A DNA stretch of 48,502 nt from Candidatus Eiseniibacteriota bacterium (GTDB lineage Bacteria; Eisenbacteria; RBG-16-71-46). The position numbers were made by a program, and so were the translations under genes. Numbering within the stretch: the stretch's first letter is position 1; every line of letters starts with the position of its first letter. Location: NCBI GenBank assembly GCA_016178725.1, contig JACOSV010000048.1, positions 1 to 48,502 on the forward strand, read 5' to 3'. Positions 24,128 through 31,587 of this stretch are shown here, in pieces. Under the pieces are notes generated by a model, which was given only the letters and a program-made list of their open reading frames with translations, searched no databases and was not told the DNA's origin.

Positions 24128-26032
24128 GTGACGCGCCGTACGCACGCGCCTCCCGGCGCGCATCGAATCACGATCCCGCTCCTCGCGCTCGCGCTGCTCG
24201 CGCCGGCGCGCGCGCTCGCCCAGACACCGGCGTCGCCCCCGCCCACGATCGAGAACCTGCCGTCGGCGCGCTGGCCGAATCCGCCCGCCGCGGCGGATGT
24301 CCCGACCTACTGGAAGACGCGCGCCGAGAAGTCCGACTACCGGCTCACCGCGGACTACGAGGAGACGATGCGCTACTGCCGCCTGCTCGAGGCGGCGTCG
24401 CGCTGGGTCAAGGTCGTGAGCTACGGCCGCAGCGAGCAAGGCCGCGATCTGCCGCTCGTGATCGTCTCGCGCGACGGCGCGTTCACGCCCGACCAGGCGC
24501 TCGCCTCGGGCCGGCCGATCATCCTCATCCAGAACGGCATTCATGCCGGCGAGATCGAGGGCAAGGACGCGACCCTCGCCCTGCTGCGCGACATGATCGT
24601 CCTCCACCGCCACGAGGACCTGCTCGACAACGTCATCCTGCTCATCCTCCCGATCTTCTCGGTGGACGCGCACGAGCGGAAGAGCCCGTGGAATCGCATC
24701 AACCAGAACGGTCCCGACGAAATGGGCTGGCGGTTCACGCCGATGGGGCTCAACCTCAACCGTGACTACCTCAAGGTCGAGACGCCGGAGATACGGGCGC
24801 TCATCGGCAAGGTCTACACGCAGTGGTGGCCGCACCTCCTGATCGACGATCACACCACCGACGGCGCCGACTTCCGCCACGATCTCACGCTGTCATGGAA
24901 TCACGGCGCCGGCACGCCGCCCGCCGTGGATCGCTGGCTCGCCGACGCGATGGGCCGCGTCGTGCCGCGCACGCAGGCGCTCGGCCATCTCACCGCGCCG
25001 TACTTGAGCTTCCGCCGCGGCAACGATCCGCTCTCGGGCGTCGAGGCGGGCAGCTATCCGCCGCGCTTCTCGACCGGTTACACACCGCTCCAGTGCCGGC
25101 CTTCGATCCTGGTCGAGACGCACATGCTCAAGCCCTACGCGTCGCGCGTGCGGGCGACCTACGACCTGCTGCTCGCGGTGCTCGAAGAGGTCCACGCGCG
25201 GCCGCAGGCGCTGACGGCCGCCGTCGCCGCGGCCGAGGCCGAGGCGGTCGCGCGCGGGCGGCGGAGCGATCCCGCGCAGCGCGAAATCGTGCTCACGACG
25301 CGAGTCGGCGCGCGCGCCGACTCGTTCGCGTTCAAGGGCTGGCAGACACGCTGGGAGAAGAGCGACGTGAGCGGCGCGCCGGTCGCGCGCTACACGCCGG
25401 CGCCGTGGGACACGACGATCGCGATCTACCGCGACATCGAGCCCGTGATCACGGTGCGCGCGCCCGCGGGCTACGTCCTGCCGCAGGAATGGAGCGCGGC
25501 GATCGATCGGCTCGACGTGCACGGCGTGCGCTACCGGCGCTTCGCCGCGCCGTGGCGCGACACGGTCGAGGTGCAGCACGTGCTCGAGTGGAGTGCGGCG
25601 CAGCGCTCGTTCGAAGGCCATCGCCCGATCACCGTCACGAAGGTGGCGCTCGAGCGGCGGCTGCGCGAGGCGCGGCCGGGCGATCTCTGGGTGCCGCTCG
25701 ATCAGCGTTCGGGCGCCGTGGCGGTGCACCTGCTCGAGGCGCAGGCGCCGGACGGGCTGATGTATTGGAACGTCTTCGACACCGTGTTCGAGCAGAAGGA
25801 GTACGCCGAGGACTACGTCATGGAGCCGATCGCGCGCCGCATGCTGCACGACGATCCGGCGCTGGCCAGGGCGTTCCAAGCGCGGCTCGCCGCCGACTCG
25901 GCGTTCGCGAAGAATCCGGGCGCGCGGATGGACTTCTTCTATCGCCGCTCGCCGTGGGCCGACAGCGCGCAGGACGCGCACCCGGCGCTGCGCGCGTTGC
26001 GTCCGCCGCCCGAGAGCGTCCTCGGCCGCTGA
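24128..26032 (+). CDS. Secreted M14-family zinc carboxypeptidase
   Basis: This 634-residue protein has a signal peptide (ITIPLLALALLAPARALAQ, cleavage near residue 33). The peptidase domain (about 60-350) shows all M14 elements: the zinc ligands His139 and Glu142 in GIHAGEIEG, the substrate arginine region LNLNRDY, the third zinc ligand His242 in IDDHTTDG and the general-base Glu330 in LVETHMLKPY. The C-terminal ~280 residues are a beta-rich extension with no motif I recognise. It probably removes C-terminal residues from peptides in the periplasm or outside the cell. The start is uncertain: GTG 24128 gives the best signal peptide, while ATG 24083 adds 15 residues. It is convergent with the metal-binding-domain gene, with 6 bp between the stops. 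Confidence 0.9.
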   Translation: MTRRTHAPPGAHRITIPLLALALLAPARALAQTPASPPPTIENLPSARWPNPPAAADVPTYWKTRAEKSDYRLTADYEETMRYCRLLEAASRWVKVVSYGRSEQGRDLPLVIVSRDGAFTPDQALASGRPIILIQNGIHAGEIEGKDATLALLRDMIVLHRHEDLLDNVILLILPIFSVDAHERKSPWNRINQNGPDEMGWRFTPMGLNLNRDYLKVETPEIRALIGKVYTQWWPHLLIDDHTTDGADFRHDLTLSWNHGAGTPPAVDRWLADAMGRVVPRTQALGHLTAPYLSFRRGNDPLSGVEAGSYPPRFSTGYTPLQCRPSILVETHMLKPYASRVRATYDLLLAVLEEVHARPQALTAAVAAAEAEAVARGRRSDPAQREIVLTTRVGARADSFAFKGWQTRWEKSDVSGAPVARYTPAPWDTTIAIYRDIEPVITVRAPAGYVLPQEWSAAIDRLDVHGVRYRRFAAPWRDTVEVQHVLEWSAAQRSFEGHRPITVTKVALERRLREARPGDLWVPLDQRSGAVAVHLLEAQAPDGLMYWNVFDTVFEQKEYAEDYVMEPIARRMLHDDPALARAFQARLAADSAFAKNPGARMDFFYRRSPWADSAQDAHPALRALRPPPESVLGR

Positions 26033-26038
26033 CGCCGG

Positions 26039-27388
26039 TCAGCGACGCGGCGGCGCGAGCCGGACCGCGTACGACTGCTCGCGCGCGTCGCCCGCGAACC
26101 GCACGACCAGCGTCGCTTCGCGGACCGTGCGCGCGGACGGCGGCAGCGTGGCGATCATGCATCCCGGCTCGCCCGCCGCGGCGAGCGCGATGGCCTCGCC
26201 TGGCGTGCCGCCGGTCGGCGGCAGCTCGACGCGCGCCCGGATCGCATCCGCGGCGATCGGCCGCGTGAGCGCGTCGTAGAAGTAGACGCGCAGCTCGCCC
26301 GCCGCGGCGACGCATTCGACGTGATGCTCGAAGTCGGGCGACATGATGAGCTCGCCGCCGTGCCGGGGGCGATGGTCGAGATGCGCGAACGCGTCCATGA
26401 GCCTCGCGCCGCACACCGGGCAGCGCCCCGGGCGCGCGTAGGTCTTCGCGGCCTCGCAGCCCATGGGACACGCGAAGCGCCGCGGCGCCCGCGCCATGAG
26501 CGAATCCACCGCGACGCTCATCGCGACGAGTGCCGCCGATGCGCCGCTCGAGTCGCCGAAGTCGGCGGCCTGATGGAGCGGCCGCGCCGCGGTCCCGATC
26601 GTGGCGGCCTCTGCGCTCACGATCGTGATCGCGCGCGGATCGAGGCCCGCGCCCGGCGCATGCGCGAGGTTCGGCAGCGCGCCCGCCAGCGTTCCGATCG
26701 CCGACGCCTGCCCGCCGACGCGGCTCATCCTGCGGTCCGCGATCGCCGATTCCGCGTCCACGATCCGCAGCCGCAGGTCGCGCACCGCATCGGTCAGCGT
26801 GGCGGCCGGCGTGGCGACCGGCGCGTCGGCCGCGACCCCGGTCGTGAAGCGCAGCGTGAACGGTTGGGACGGCGCATGGAGACCCGAACGGTCGATGAAC
26901 CGGAAGGTCGCCGAGCACGCACCGGGCCGGCCCATGCGCGAGATCATCAGCGTCGTGAAGTCGCCGCGCGCGTCGCGGAAGAACTCGTAGCGCTCGCCCG
27001 CGCGAGCGAGCGCGACGTGAAACGTGACGGGATCGGCCATCGCGAATCCGGAATCGGCGCGCACCAGCTCGAGCGCGACGCGATGGCCGGCGCGGAGCCG
27101 CCGCCGGCCGGGGATCAGCCCGTCCTCGCTCAACGTCGCGATCCCCGGAGCGTCGGCGATCCAGTAGCCGCTGAAGCCGGCGTCGCCGGGCTGAAGCGCG
27201 ATCGGCGTCGCGCCGGAGAGGATGTCGCCCGGCCCGTCGACCTCGAGCCGCGCGCGCGCGGTCGTGTCGCGGCTCACGAACAGCGTCGCGTCGTGCGCGC
27301 GCGCCGTCGCGGCGAATCCGAGGATCGCGAGCGCCAGCAGCGGCGCCGCGGCGCGGCGTCCGGCGCGGCGGGGACCGGCGTCGATCAA
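26039..27388 (-). CDS. Exported protein with heavy-metal-binding (CPxxC) domain
   Basis: This is a 449-residue protein with a signal peptide (PLLALAILGFAATARAHD, about residues 15-33) and a beta-rich N-terminal region (about 35-200). A helical stretch (~215-300) and a compact cysteine domain at about 305-332 follow. The domain, RFACPMGCEAAKTYARPG then RCPVCGARLMD, matches the heavy-metal-binding domain pattern CPMxxx...PGxCPxCGMxL seen in copper efflux and CusB-like proteins. After it come His-rich (AHLDHRPRHGGEL, FEHHVEC) and beta segments. It may sequester or sense copper or a similar metal in the envelope; that is inference from the domain. The start is TTG 27388, sharing TTGA with the stop of the upstream FlgD-like gene, so the two are translationally coupled. 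Confidence 0.75.
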   Translation of the reverse strand: MIDAGPRRAGRRAAAPLLALAILGFAATARAHDATLFVSRDTTARARLEVDGPGDILSGATPIALQPGDAGFSGYWIADAPGIATLSEDGLIPGRRRLRAGHRVALELVRADSGFAMADPVTFHVALARAGERYEFFRDARGDFTTLMISRMGRPGACSATFRFIDRSGLHAPSQPFTLRFTTGVAADAPVATPAATLTDAVRDLRLRIVDAESAIADRRMSRVGGQASAIGTLAGALPNLAHAPGAGLDPRAITIVSAEAATIGTAARPLHQAADFGDSSGASAALVAMSVAVDSLMARAPRRFACPMGCEAAKTYARPGRCPVCGARLMDAFAHLDHRPRHGGELIMSPDFEHHVECVAAAGELRVYFYDALTRPIAADAIRARVELPPTGGTPGEAIALAAAGEPGCMIATLPPSARTVREATLVVRFAGDAREQSYAVRLAPPRR

Positions 27389-28338
27389 CCGCGGATCAGA
27401 ACGAACCGCCGTGTCCTGCGAAATCCCGCGCCGCTCATCTCGAGGAAGTAGACGCCGCTCGAGAGCGCCGGGCCGCCGGCGGAGACTGCCCACGCGAGGC
27501 CGTGACGGCCCGCCGTCATCACGCCGTCCGAGAGCACGCGCACCTGGCGGCCCTTGAGATCGAGCACGCGCACCGTGACGCGCATGTCGCGCGGCAGGAC
27601 CACCGCGTACGCCATCTCGCCGCGCACCGGATTGGGCGCGGGCGCTTCGAGCGCGATGCCGGCGCCGGAGGAGCCGGGCGCGACGCCGGCGACGCTGACG
27701 ATCGTGGCACTGCCGCCGGCGTTGTTGGTGAACGTGACCGAGCCCGGCGTGAGCGCGTAGTCGGCGGCGTTGTTGGTGCTCGGCGCGCCGGCCGCGCCCT
27801 GGAACAGCAGTGCGCGTCCGTTGCTCGAGGGCAGCGCGGCGACGAAGGGGGGCGAGTAGATCCCGTCCGCGTCGTTGATTGTCGAACCGGTGCCGGGCCC
27901 CGTGTACGAAGCGCCGCCCCAGCTCAATCGCCAGTAGATCGTCCCGAAGTTGTTCTCCCAAGTCAGCGACCCGGCCGGCAGGTAGGCGTCCGGGATCGGA
28001 TTGGTGAGAGTGAAGTCGGGCGTCAATCCGGTCGCCGTTGCAAAGGCCGATGTCGCAAGCAGCACGCGGGAGCCGGTCGACCCGTTCGTGACGTTCGCAA
28101 GAATGGCGATCAGGACCACCGGATTGACCCCGGCCGCGTCGTGCACGACAAGGCGACCGTTGGAGACGGAGTTCTGGAAGTTGGCGCGCATGCGGAGCTG
28201 GATCGCCTGCGCACTGGTCGAGCCGTCGATGCCGCCGATCACCTGCTCGATCTGCATCACGTGGAAGGTCGCGGCGGCGGGGCGGTGTGCGACCACGGCG
28301 AGCACGACGACGGCGAAGAGGATGCGGATCGCTCGCAT
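27385..28338 (-). CDS. Secreted protein with FlgD/T9SS-like C-terminal domain
   Basis: This is a 317-residue protein with a signal peptide (IRILFAVVVLAVVAHRPAAA, residues 3-23). The middle (about 25-230) is beta-rich and polar with many Asn, Thr, Ser and Gly residues. The last ~85 residues (APNPVRGEMAYAVVLP, VTVRVLDLKGRQVRVL, LSSGVYFLEM, RRFVLIRG) are a FlgD-Ig-like domain that doubles as a type A sorting signal for type IX secretion in FCB bacteria. The protein is thus likely carried to the cell surface or secreted, if the host has such a system. ATG 28338 has AAGGA 7 nt upstream. The sequence is less GC-rich than its neighbours in the middle part. Binding target unknown. Confidence 0.82.
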   Translation of the reverse strand: MRAIRILFAVVVLAVVAHRPAAATFHVMQIEQVIGGIDGSTSAQAIQLRMRANFQNSVSNGRLVVHDAAGVNPVVLIAILANVTNGSTGSRVLLATSAFATATGLTPDFTLTNPIPDAYLPAGSLTWENNFGTIYWRLSWGGASYTGPGTGSTINDADGIYSPPFVAALPSSNGRALLFQGAAGAPSTNNAADYALTPGSVTFTNNAGGSATIVSVAGVAPGSSGAGIALEAPAPNPVRGEMAYAVVLPRDMRVTVRVLDLKGRQVRVLSDGVMTAGRHGLAWAVSAGGPALSSGVYFLEMSGAGFRRTRRFVLIRG

Positions 28339-28569
28339 GAGAGTCCTTAGTGCTCCGTCGGCGCGCGGGCGCGCGGGCCGTGGTTGCCTGATCGGGAGGT
28401 CGAGACGCGGCGAATGAATTGTAGCGACCGGTCCGCCCGAGGGCACGGAGTTTTCTCCGAACGCCTGCGGGGGCCGGCTTCGGCCTGTCCTTCGAGCCGC
28501 CCCGCATGGCACAATCCGTTGCGGCACAGGCACAAGCGCTCGCCGTGACCCGCCCGCGAGGTCCCCCAC

Positions 28570-30120
28570 ATGGCCGCGAAGAAGGCACCGGCGCCGCCGG
28601 CACCGTCGGCGCCGCGCCTGAATTCATACGCGCGGCGTGACGGCGGGATCACCGTCGCGGCACGCGTGGTCGAGATCGCGATCGGACTCCTGGCGATCGC
28701 CTCGCTCGTCGCGCTCTGGCGCAACGCCGCGACCACCGTGTTCGCGGCCGACGAGTGCTTCCACGCCTATGTCGCGCGCTGGATCGCCGCCCACGGTGCG
28801 CTGCCGCGCGTGATTCCCGAGCTGTATTCCGGGATGCCCTACTTCTATCCGCCGCTCTTCCATCTGGTCGGCGCTCTCGCGTATCGCATCGCCGGTCAGG
28901 GCTCGCTCCCCTATCTCAATGTGATCCTGCTCGGCGTGCTCTACGCCGTGCTCTACTTCACGCCCGGCGAGACGCGCACGGCGCGCCGCTGGGCCGTGGC
29001 GCTGATCGCCGCGAATCCTTCGCTCATGTTCTACGCGGTGCGCTTCTACGCCGAGACGCTGGCGACCCTGCTCGCGATCGCCACGCTGCTGCTGCTGCTC
29101 CGCGTCCACGCGCGCCCGACACCCGCGATCGCCGCGGCGCTCGGCCTGGCCGGCGGGCTCGGCGTGGTGGCGAAGCAGCCCGGCGTGCTGCTTCCCGCGC
29201 TGTTCGCGCTGCTCGCGATCGTGGACCTCGCGCGCGGCGAGCGGCGGCGCGCCGCGCTCTACGCGCTGGCGTTCGGCGTGGCCGCGGCCGTGTCGCTGCC
29301 GTTGGACGTGCGCAACGCGCTGCTCTTCGGGAGCCCGTTCTATCCGCCGGTCACGACCGCGGCCGAGCGCGCGCTCGACGCGATGAACACCGGCATCTTC
29401 AGCAAGGCGCCGCTCACCTTCTATTTCGAGGCCTATGAGACGGCCGGGCCGGTCGTCTCGCTGCTCGGCCTCGCGGCGCTCGCGTTCGCCGCGCTCCGCG
29501 GTCCGCGCGATCTGCGCGCCGGGCTGCTCGCGCTCATCGTCGGGTTCGTGATCGTGGCGCCGCGCATCCCGCGCTTCGAGCCGCGGCACCTGAATCCGTT
29601 CGTCGCCGTGGCGGCGGTGCTCGGCGCGATGGCGCTCGCCGATCGCGTGCGCGGGCGACGCGCGGTCGGCGTCGCGATCGGGGCGCTGCTCGTGGTGTGG
29701 GGGGCGATCGCATTCCCGGCGCGCAACGACTACCGCCGGCGGATCAACCACCCGCCGGAGCTGATGGAGGGCTATCGCGCCGTGCGCGATCACGTGCCCG
29801 CGGGCCGACGGGTCCTGTGCCTCTGGACCTACGACACCTTCTACCACTCGGGCCGGCCCACGACGTGGCCGATCCCCTGGTCGCCGAGCGCGGACCTCCT
29901 GCCGATGTTCACCACGCAGGATCCGGCCGTGTTCCTCGCGACCATGGACCGGCAGGGCGTGGGCTACATCCTGGTGCCCCGGGGCCGGCCGCCGGCGACG
30001 TTCGACGGCGGCAACTATCCGGTCAGCTTCGTCCGCTGCGTCGAGCAGCTGGTGGACGCCCACCAGCTCCGGGTGGACTGGGAGTCCCTGCCGATGGCGC
30101 TGGTGTCGCGCGTCCGCTGA
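28570..30120 (+). CDS. GT-C family membrane glycosyltransferase (GT39/ArnT-like)
   Basis: This is a 516-residue protein with a short disordered N-terminus and ~11 membrane segments between about residues 28 and 380. The first extracytoplasmic loop carries the acidic pair ADECFHAYVARW (Asp-Glu at about 60-61), the usual catalytic site of GT-C enzymes that use polyprenyl-phosphate-linked sugars. The adjacent YPPLFHLVGALAY matches the same family. A soluble C-terminal domain (about 390-516, periplasmic) follows. It probably transfers a sugar to protein, lipid or a surface polymer in the periplasm; the substrate is not predictable. ATG 28570 has only a weak GAGGT upstream. It is divergent from the FlgD-like gene (231 bp); I see no clear promoter, only a CACAAT -10-like hexamer near 28510. 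Confidence 0.85.
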   Translation: MAAKKAPAPPAPSAPRLNSYARRDGGITVAARVVEIAIGLLAIASLVALWRNAATTVFAADECFHAYVARWIAAHGALPRVIPELYSGMPYFYPPLFHLVGALAYRIAGQGSLPYLNVILLGVLYAVLYFTPGETRTARRWAVALIAANPSLMFYAVRFYAETLATLLAIATLLLLLRVHARPTPAIAAALGLAGGLGVVAKQPGVLLPALFALLAIVDLARGERRRAALYALAFGVAAAVSLPLDVRNALLFGSPFYPPVTTAAERALDAMNTGIFSKAPLTFYFEAYETAGPVVSLLGLAALAFAALRGPRDLRAGLLALIVGFVIVAPRIPRFEPRHLNPFVAVAAVLGAMALADRVRGRRAVGVAIGALLVVWGAIAFPARNDYRRRINHPPELMEGYRAVRDHVPAGRRVLCLWTYDTFYHSGRPTTWPIPWSPSADLLPMFTTQDPAVFLATMDRQGVGYILVPRGRPPATFDGGNYPVSFVRCVEQLVDAHQLRVDWESLPMALVSRVR

Positions 30121-30262
30121 CGGTCCGCACGAGGCTCGCGGCCTTCGCGCCGCGCATCGTGCACGCCGCCGGCGCGCAAAGCGACATGGGCGCTCGCGGG
30201 GCGGCGCGGCAAATGACGCGATGACGCGGGCGCGATTCCGGCACGCCACTTGTAATGGACAC

Positions 30263-30280
30263 CGCCCCTCACGCGGGGCG
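30263..30280 (+). terminator. Hairpin in the convergent gap after the glycosyltransferase gene
   Basis: CGCCCC (30263-30268) pairs with GGGGCG (30275-30280) across a 6-nt loop. It lies in the 277-bp gap between convergent genes, but no T-tract follows, so it is at best a weak terminator. Confidence 0.3.
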
Positions 30281-30308
30281 TCGGATCGGCGCACAACGGG
30301 AACGACTC

Positions 30309-30419
30309 TTGAGCCAGGCCAATCGTCACGTCGGGCGGATGCTCGACCGCATCCTGATCGGCGCGGTGCTGCTGATCATCCTCGTCCTGATCGGCGTTCA
30401 GGCGTCCCGGGCCGGCTGA
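30309..30419 (+). CDS. Possible 36-residue single-span membrane peptide
   Basis: A short frame from TTG 30309 (or ATG 30339) encodes about ten polar residues, then DRILIGAVLLIILVLIGVQA, a clean single membrane span, and SRAG. The composition is unlike the Arg/Ala-rich shadow frames of this genome. There is no strong ribosome-binding site, and its 3' end overlaps the convergent AIR-synthase gene by 22 bp. It could be a genuine small membrane protein or chance. Confidence 0.35.
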   Translation: MSQANRHVGRMLDRILIGAVLLIILVLIGVQASRAG

Positions 30420-31576
30420 TCCGAGGTCGCCCGCGCGTACGCGGCCCAGTAGGGATCGCTATCGGGCCGGTCGATGCGCGTGACCGCCGCGTCGGCGCCC
30501 GTGACCCATAGCGCGCCGTTCCCCGCCACCACCTCGCCCACGTCCGCCGCCGCGATCCCCGCCTCGCGCAGCGCGACCACCGCCTCGACCGCGCGCTCCG
30601 GCCGCACCGCCGCGACCAGCGTGCCCTCGGAGAGCGTCCAGTAGGGATCGATGCCGCCGAGCGCCGCGCACGCCGCGCGCGCTTCGGCCGAGATCGGGAT
30701 GCGCGAGCGCTCGATGCGCAGATCGTGGCCGCTCGCCCGGGCCAGCTCGAGCAGGCCGCCCAGGACGCCGCCTTCGGTCGCGTCGTGGAGCGCCGTGACG
30801 CCGCGGTCGCGCACGCCGATCGCGATCAGCGCACGGCAGTCGGCGACGACGCTCACGTCGCCGAGCGACGCGCGCGCGCGCGCCACCGCCGCCGTCGCCT
30901 CGTCGGCGCTCATGCCGGCCTCGGCGAGCGCGAACGTCATGCGGTCGGGCACGAGGTGCGCCGCGATCGCGGTCGCTTCGATCGCGCAGCCCTTCGTCAC
31001 GATCACGCGATCGCCGGTGCGCGCCATGGACGGCGACAGGTAACGACCTTCGTCGCCGAGGCCGATCACGGTCGCGGCGCCGATGATGCTGGCGGCCGGA
31101 TCCGGCGCGGCGGGATAGCGGCCCGTGTGCCCGGCGACCACCGCGACGCCGAGCCCGGCCCACGCGTCGCTCATCGCGCGCCAGTAGCGGCCGAACGCCT
31201 CGTCGTCGAGATCGGGCGGCAGGTCGAAGCCGACCGTCGCGTACGCGGGCGGGATGCCGCTGGTCCAGAGATCGGAGGCGAGCAGGTGGCAGGCGAGCCG
31301 CGCCGAGGCTTCGAGTCCGAGCGCCGGGATCACCGAGAGCGGATCCGTCGTGATCGCCAGCACGCGCCCCGCCCCGACGCGCACGATCGCGGTGTCGTGT
31401 CCGGCGCGCGGGCCGACCAGCACCTCGGGGCGCACCGCGCCGAGATGCGGCGCGATCAATCGCTCGAACGTCTCGGGCGCGATCTTTCCTAGGGCCGGCG
31501 GGCCGAGGGCCGGCAGGTCGAGAGCCGGCAGACCGGGCGGCGCCGCCGTCGCCCCGGCCCGCTTCCCGCCCTTCAC
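30398..31576 (-). CDS. AIR-synthase-related protein, HypE-like
   Basis: This is a 392-residue protein of the PurM/AIRS superfamily (HypE, ThiL, SelD, PurM, PurL), which bind ATP and activate small substrates. After a Pro/Ala/Leu-rich lead of ~25 residues comes the N-terminal AIRS domain with RAGHDTAIVRVG and LAITTDPLSV (acidic metal/ATP ligands). The C-terminal AIRS domain follows with HDATEGGVLGGLLELA, the D-A-T-x-GG motif. The overall order resembles HypE-type carbamoyl-dehydrating proteins and their unassigned relatives. It lacks the N-terminal Cys/Sec and Lys motif of SelD, and no hydrogenase genes are nearby, so its substrate is unknown. GTG 31576 lies 11 bp after the stop of the M14 peptidase gene, suggesting one transcript. 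Confidence 0.8.
   Translation of the reverse strand: MKGGKRAGATAAPPGLPALDLPALGPPALGKIAPETFERLIAPHLGAVRPEVLVGPRAGHDTAIVRVGAGRVLAITTDPLSVIPALGLEASARLACHLLASDLWTSGIPPAYATVGFDLPPDLDDEAFGRYWRAMSDAWAGLGVAVVAGHTGRYPAAPDPAASIIGAATVIGLGDEGRYLSPSMARTGDRVIVTKGCAIEATAIAAHLVPDRMTFALAEAGMSADEATAAVARARASLGDVSVVADCRALIAIGVRDRGVTALHDATEGGVLGGLLELARASGHDLRIERSRIPISAEARAACAALGGIDPYWTLSEGTLVAAVRPERAVEAVVALREAGIAAADVGEVVAGNGALWVTGADAAVTRIDRPDSDPYWAAYARATSDQPARDA
31491..31535. repeat. Three 15-bp tandem repeats
   Basis: AGGGCCGGCGGGCCG, AGGGCCGGCAGGTCG and AGAGCCGGCAGACCG follow each other at 31491-31505, 31506-31520 and 31521-31535. On the minus strand they encode a repeating Leu-Pro-Ala-Leu-x unit in the N-terminal lead of the AIR-synthase-related protein. 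Confidence 0.85.
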
Positions 31577-31587
31577 GCGCGCATCCG

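Noticed and set aside
30398-31576. Selenophosphate synthetase (SelD), which would support the selenocysteine idea
   Set aside because: The protein has AIRS motifs but lacks the N-terminal Cys/Sec-containing loop and lysine of SelD and reads more like HypE or ThiL. I do not use it as evidence for selenium use.
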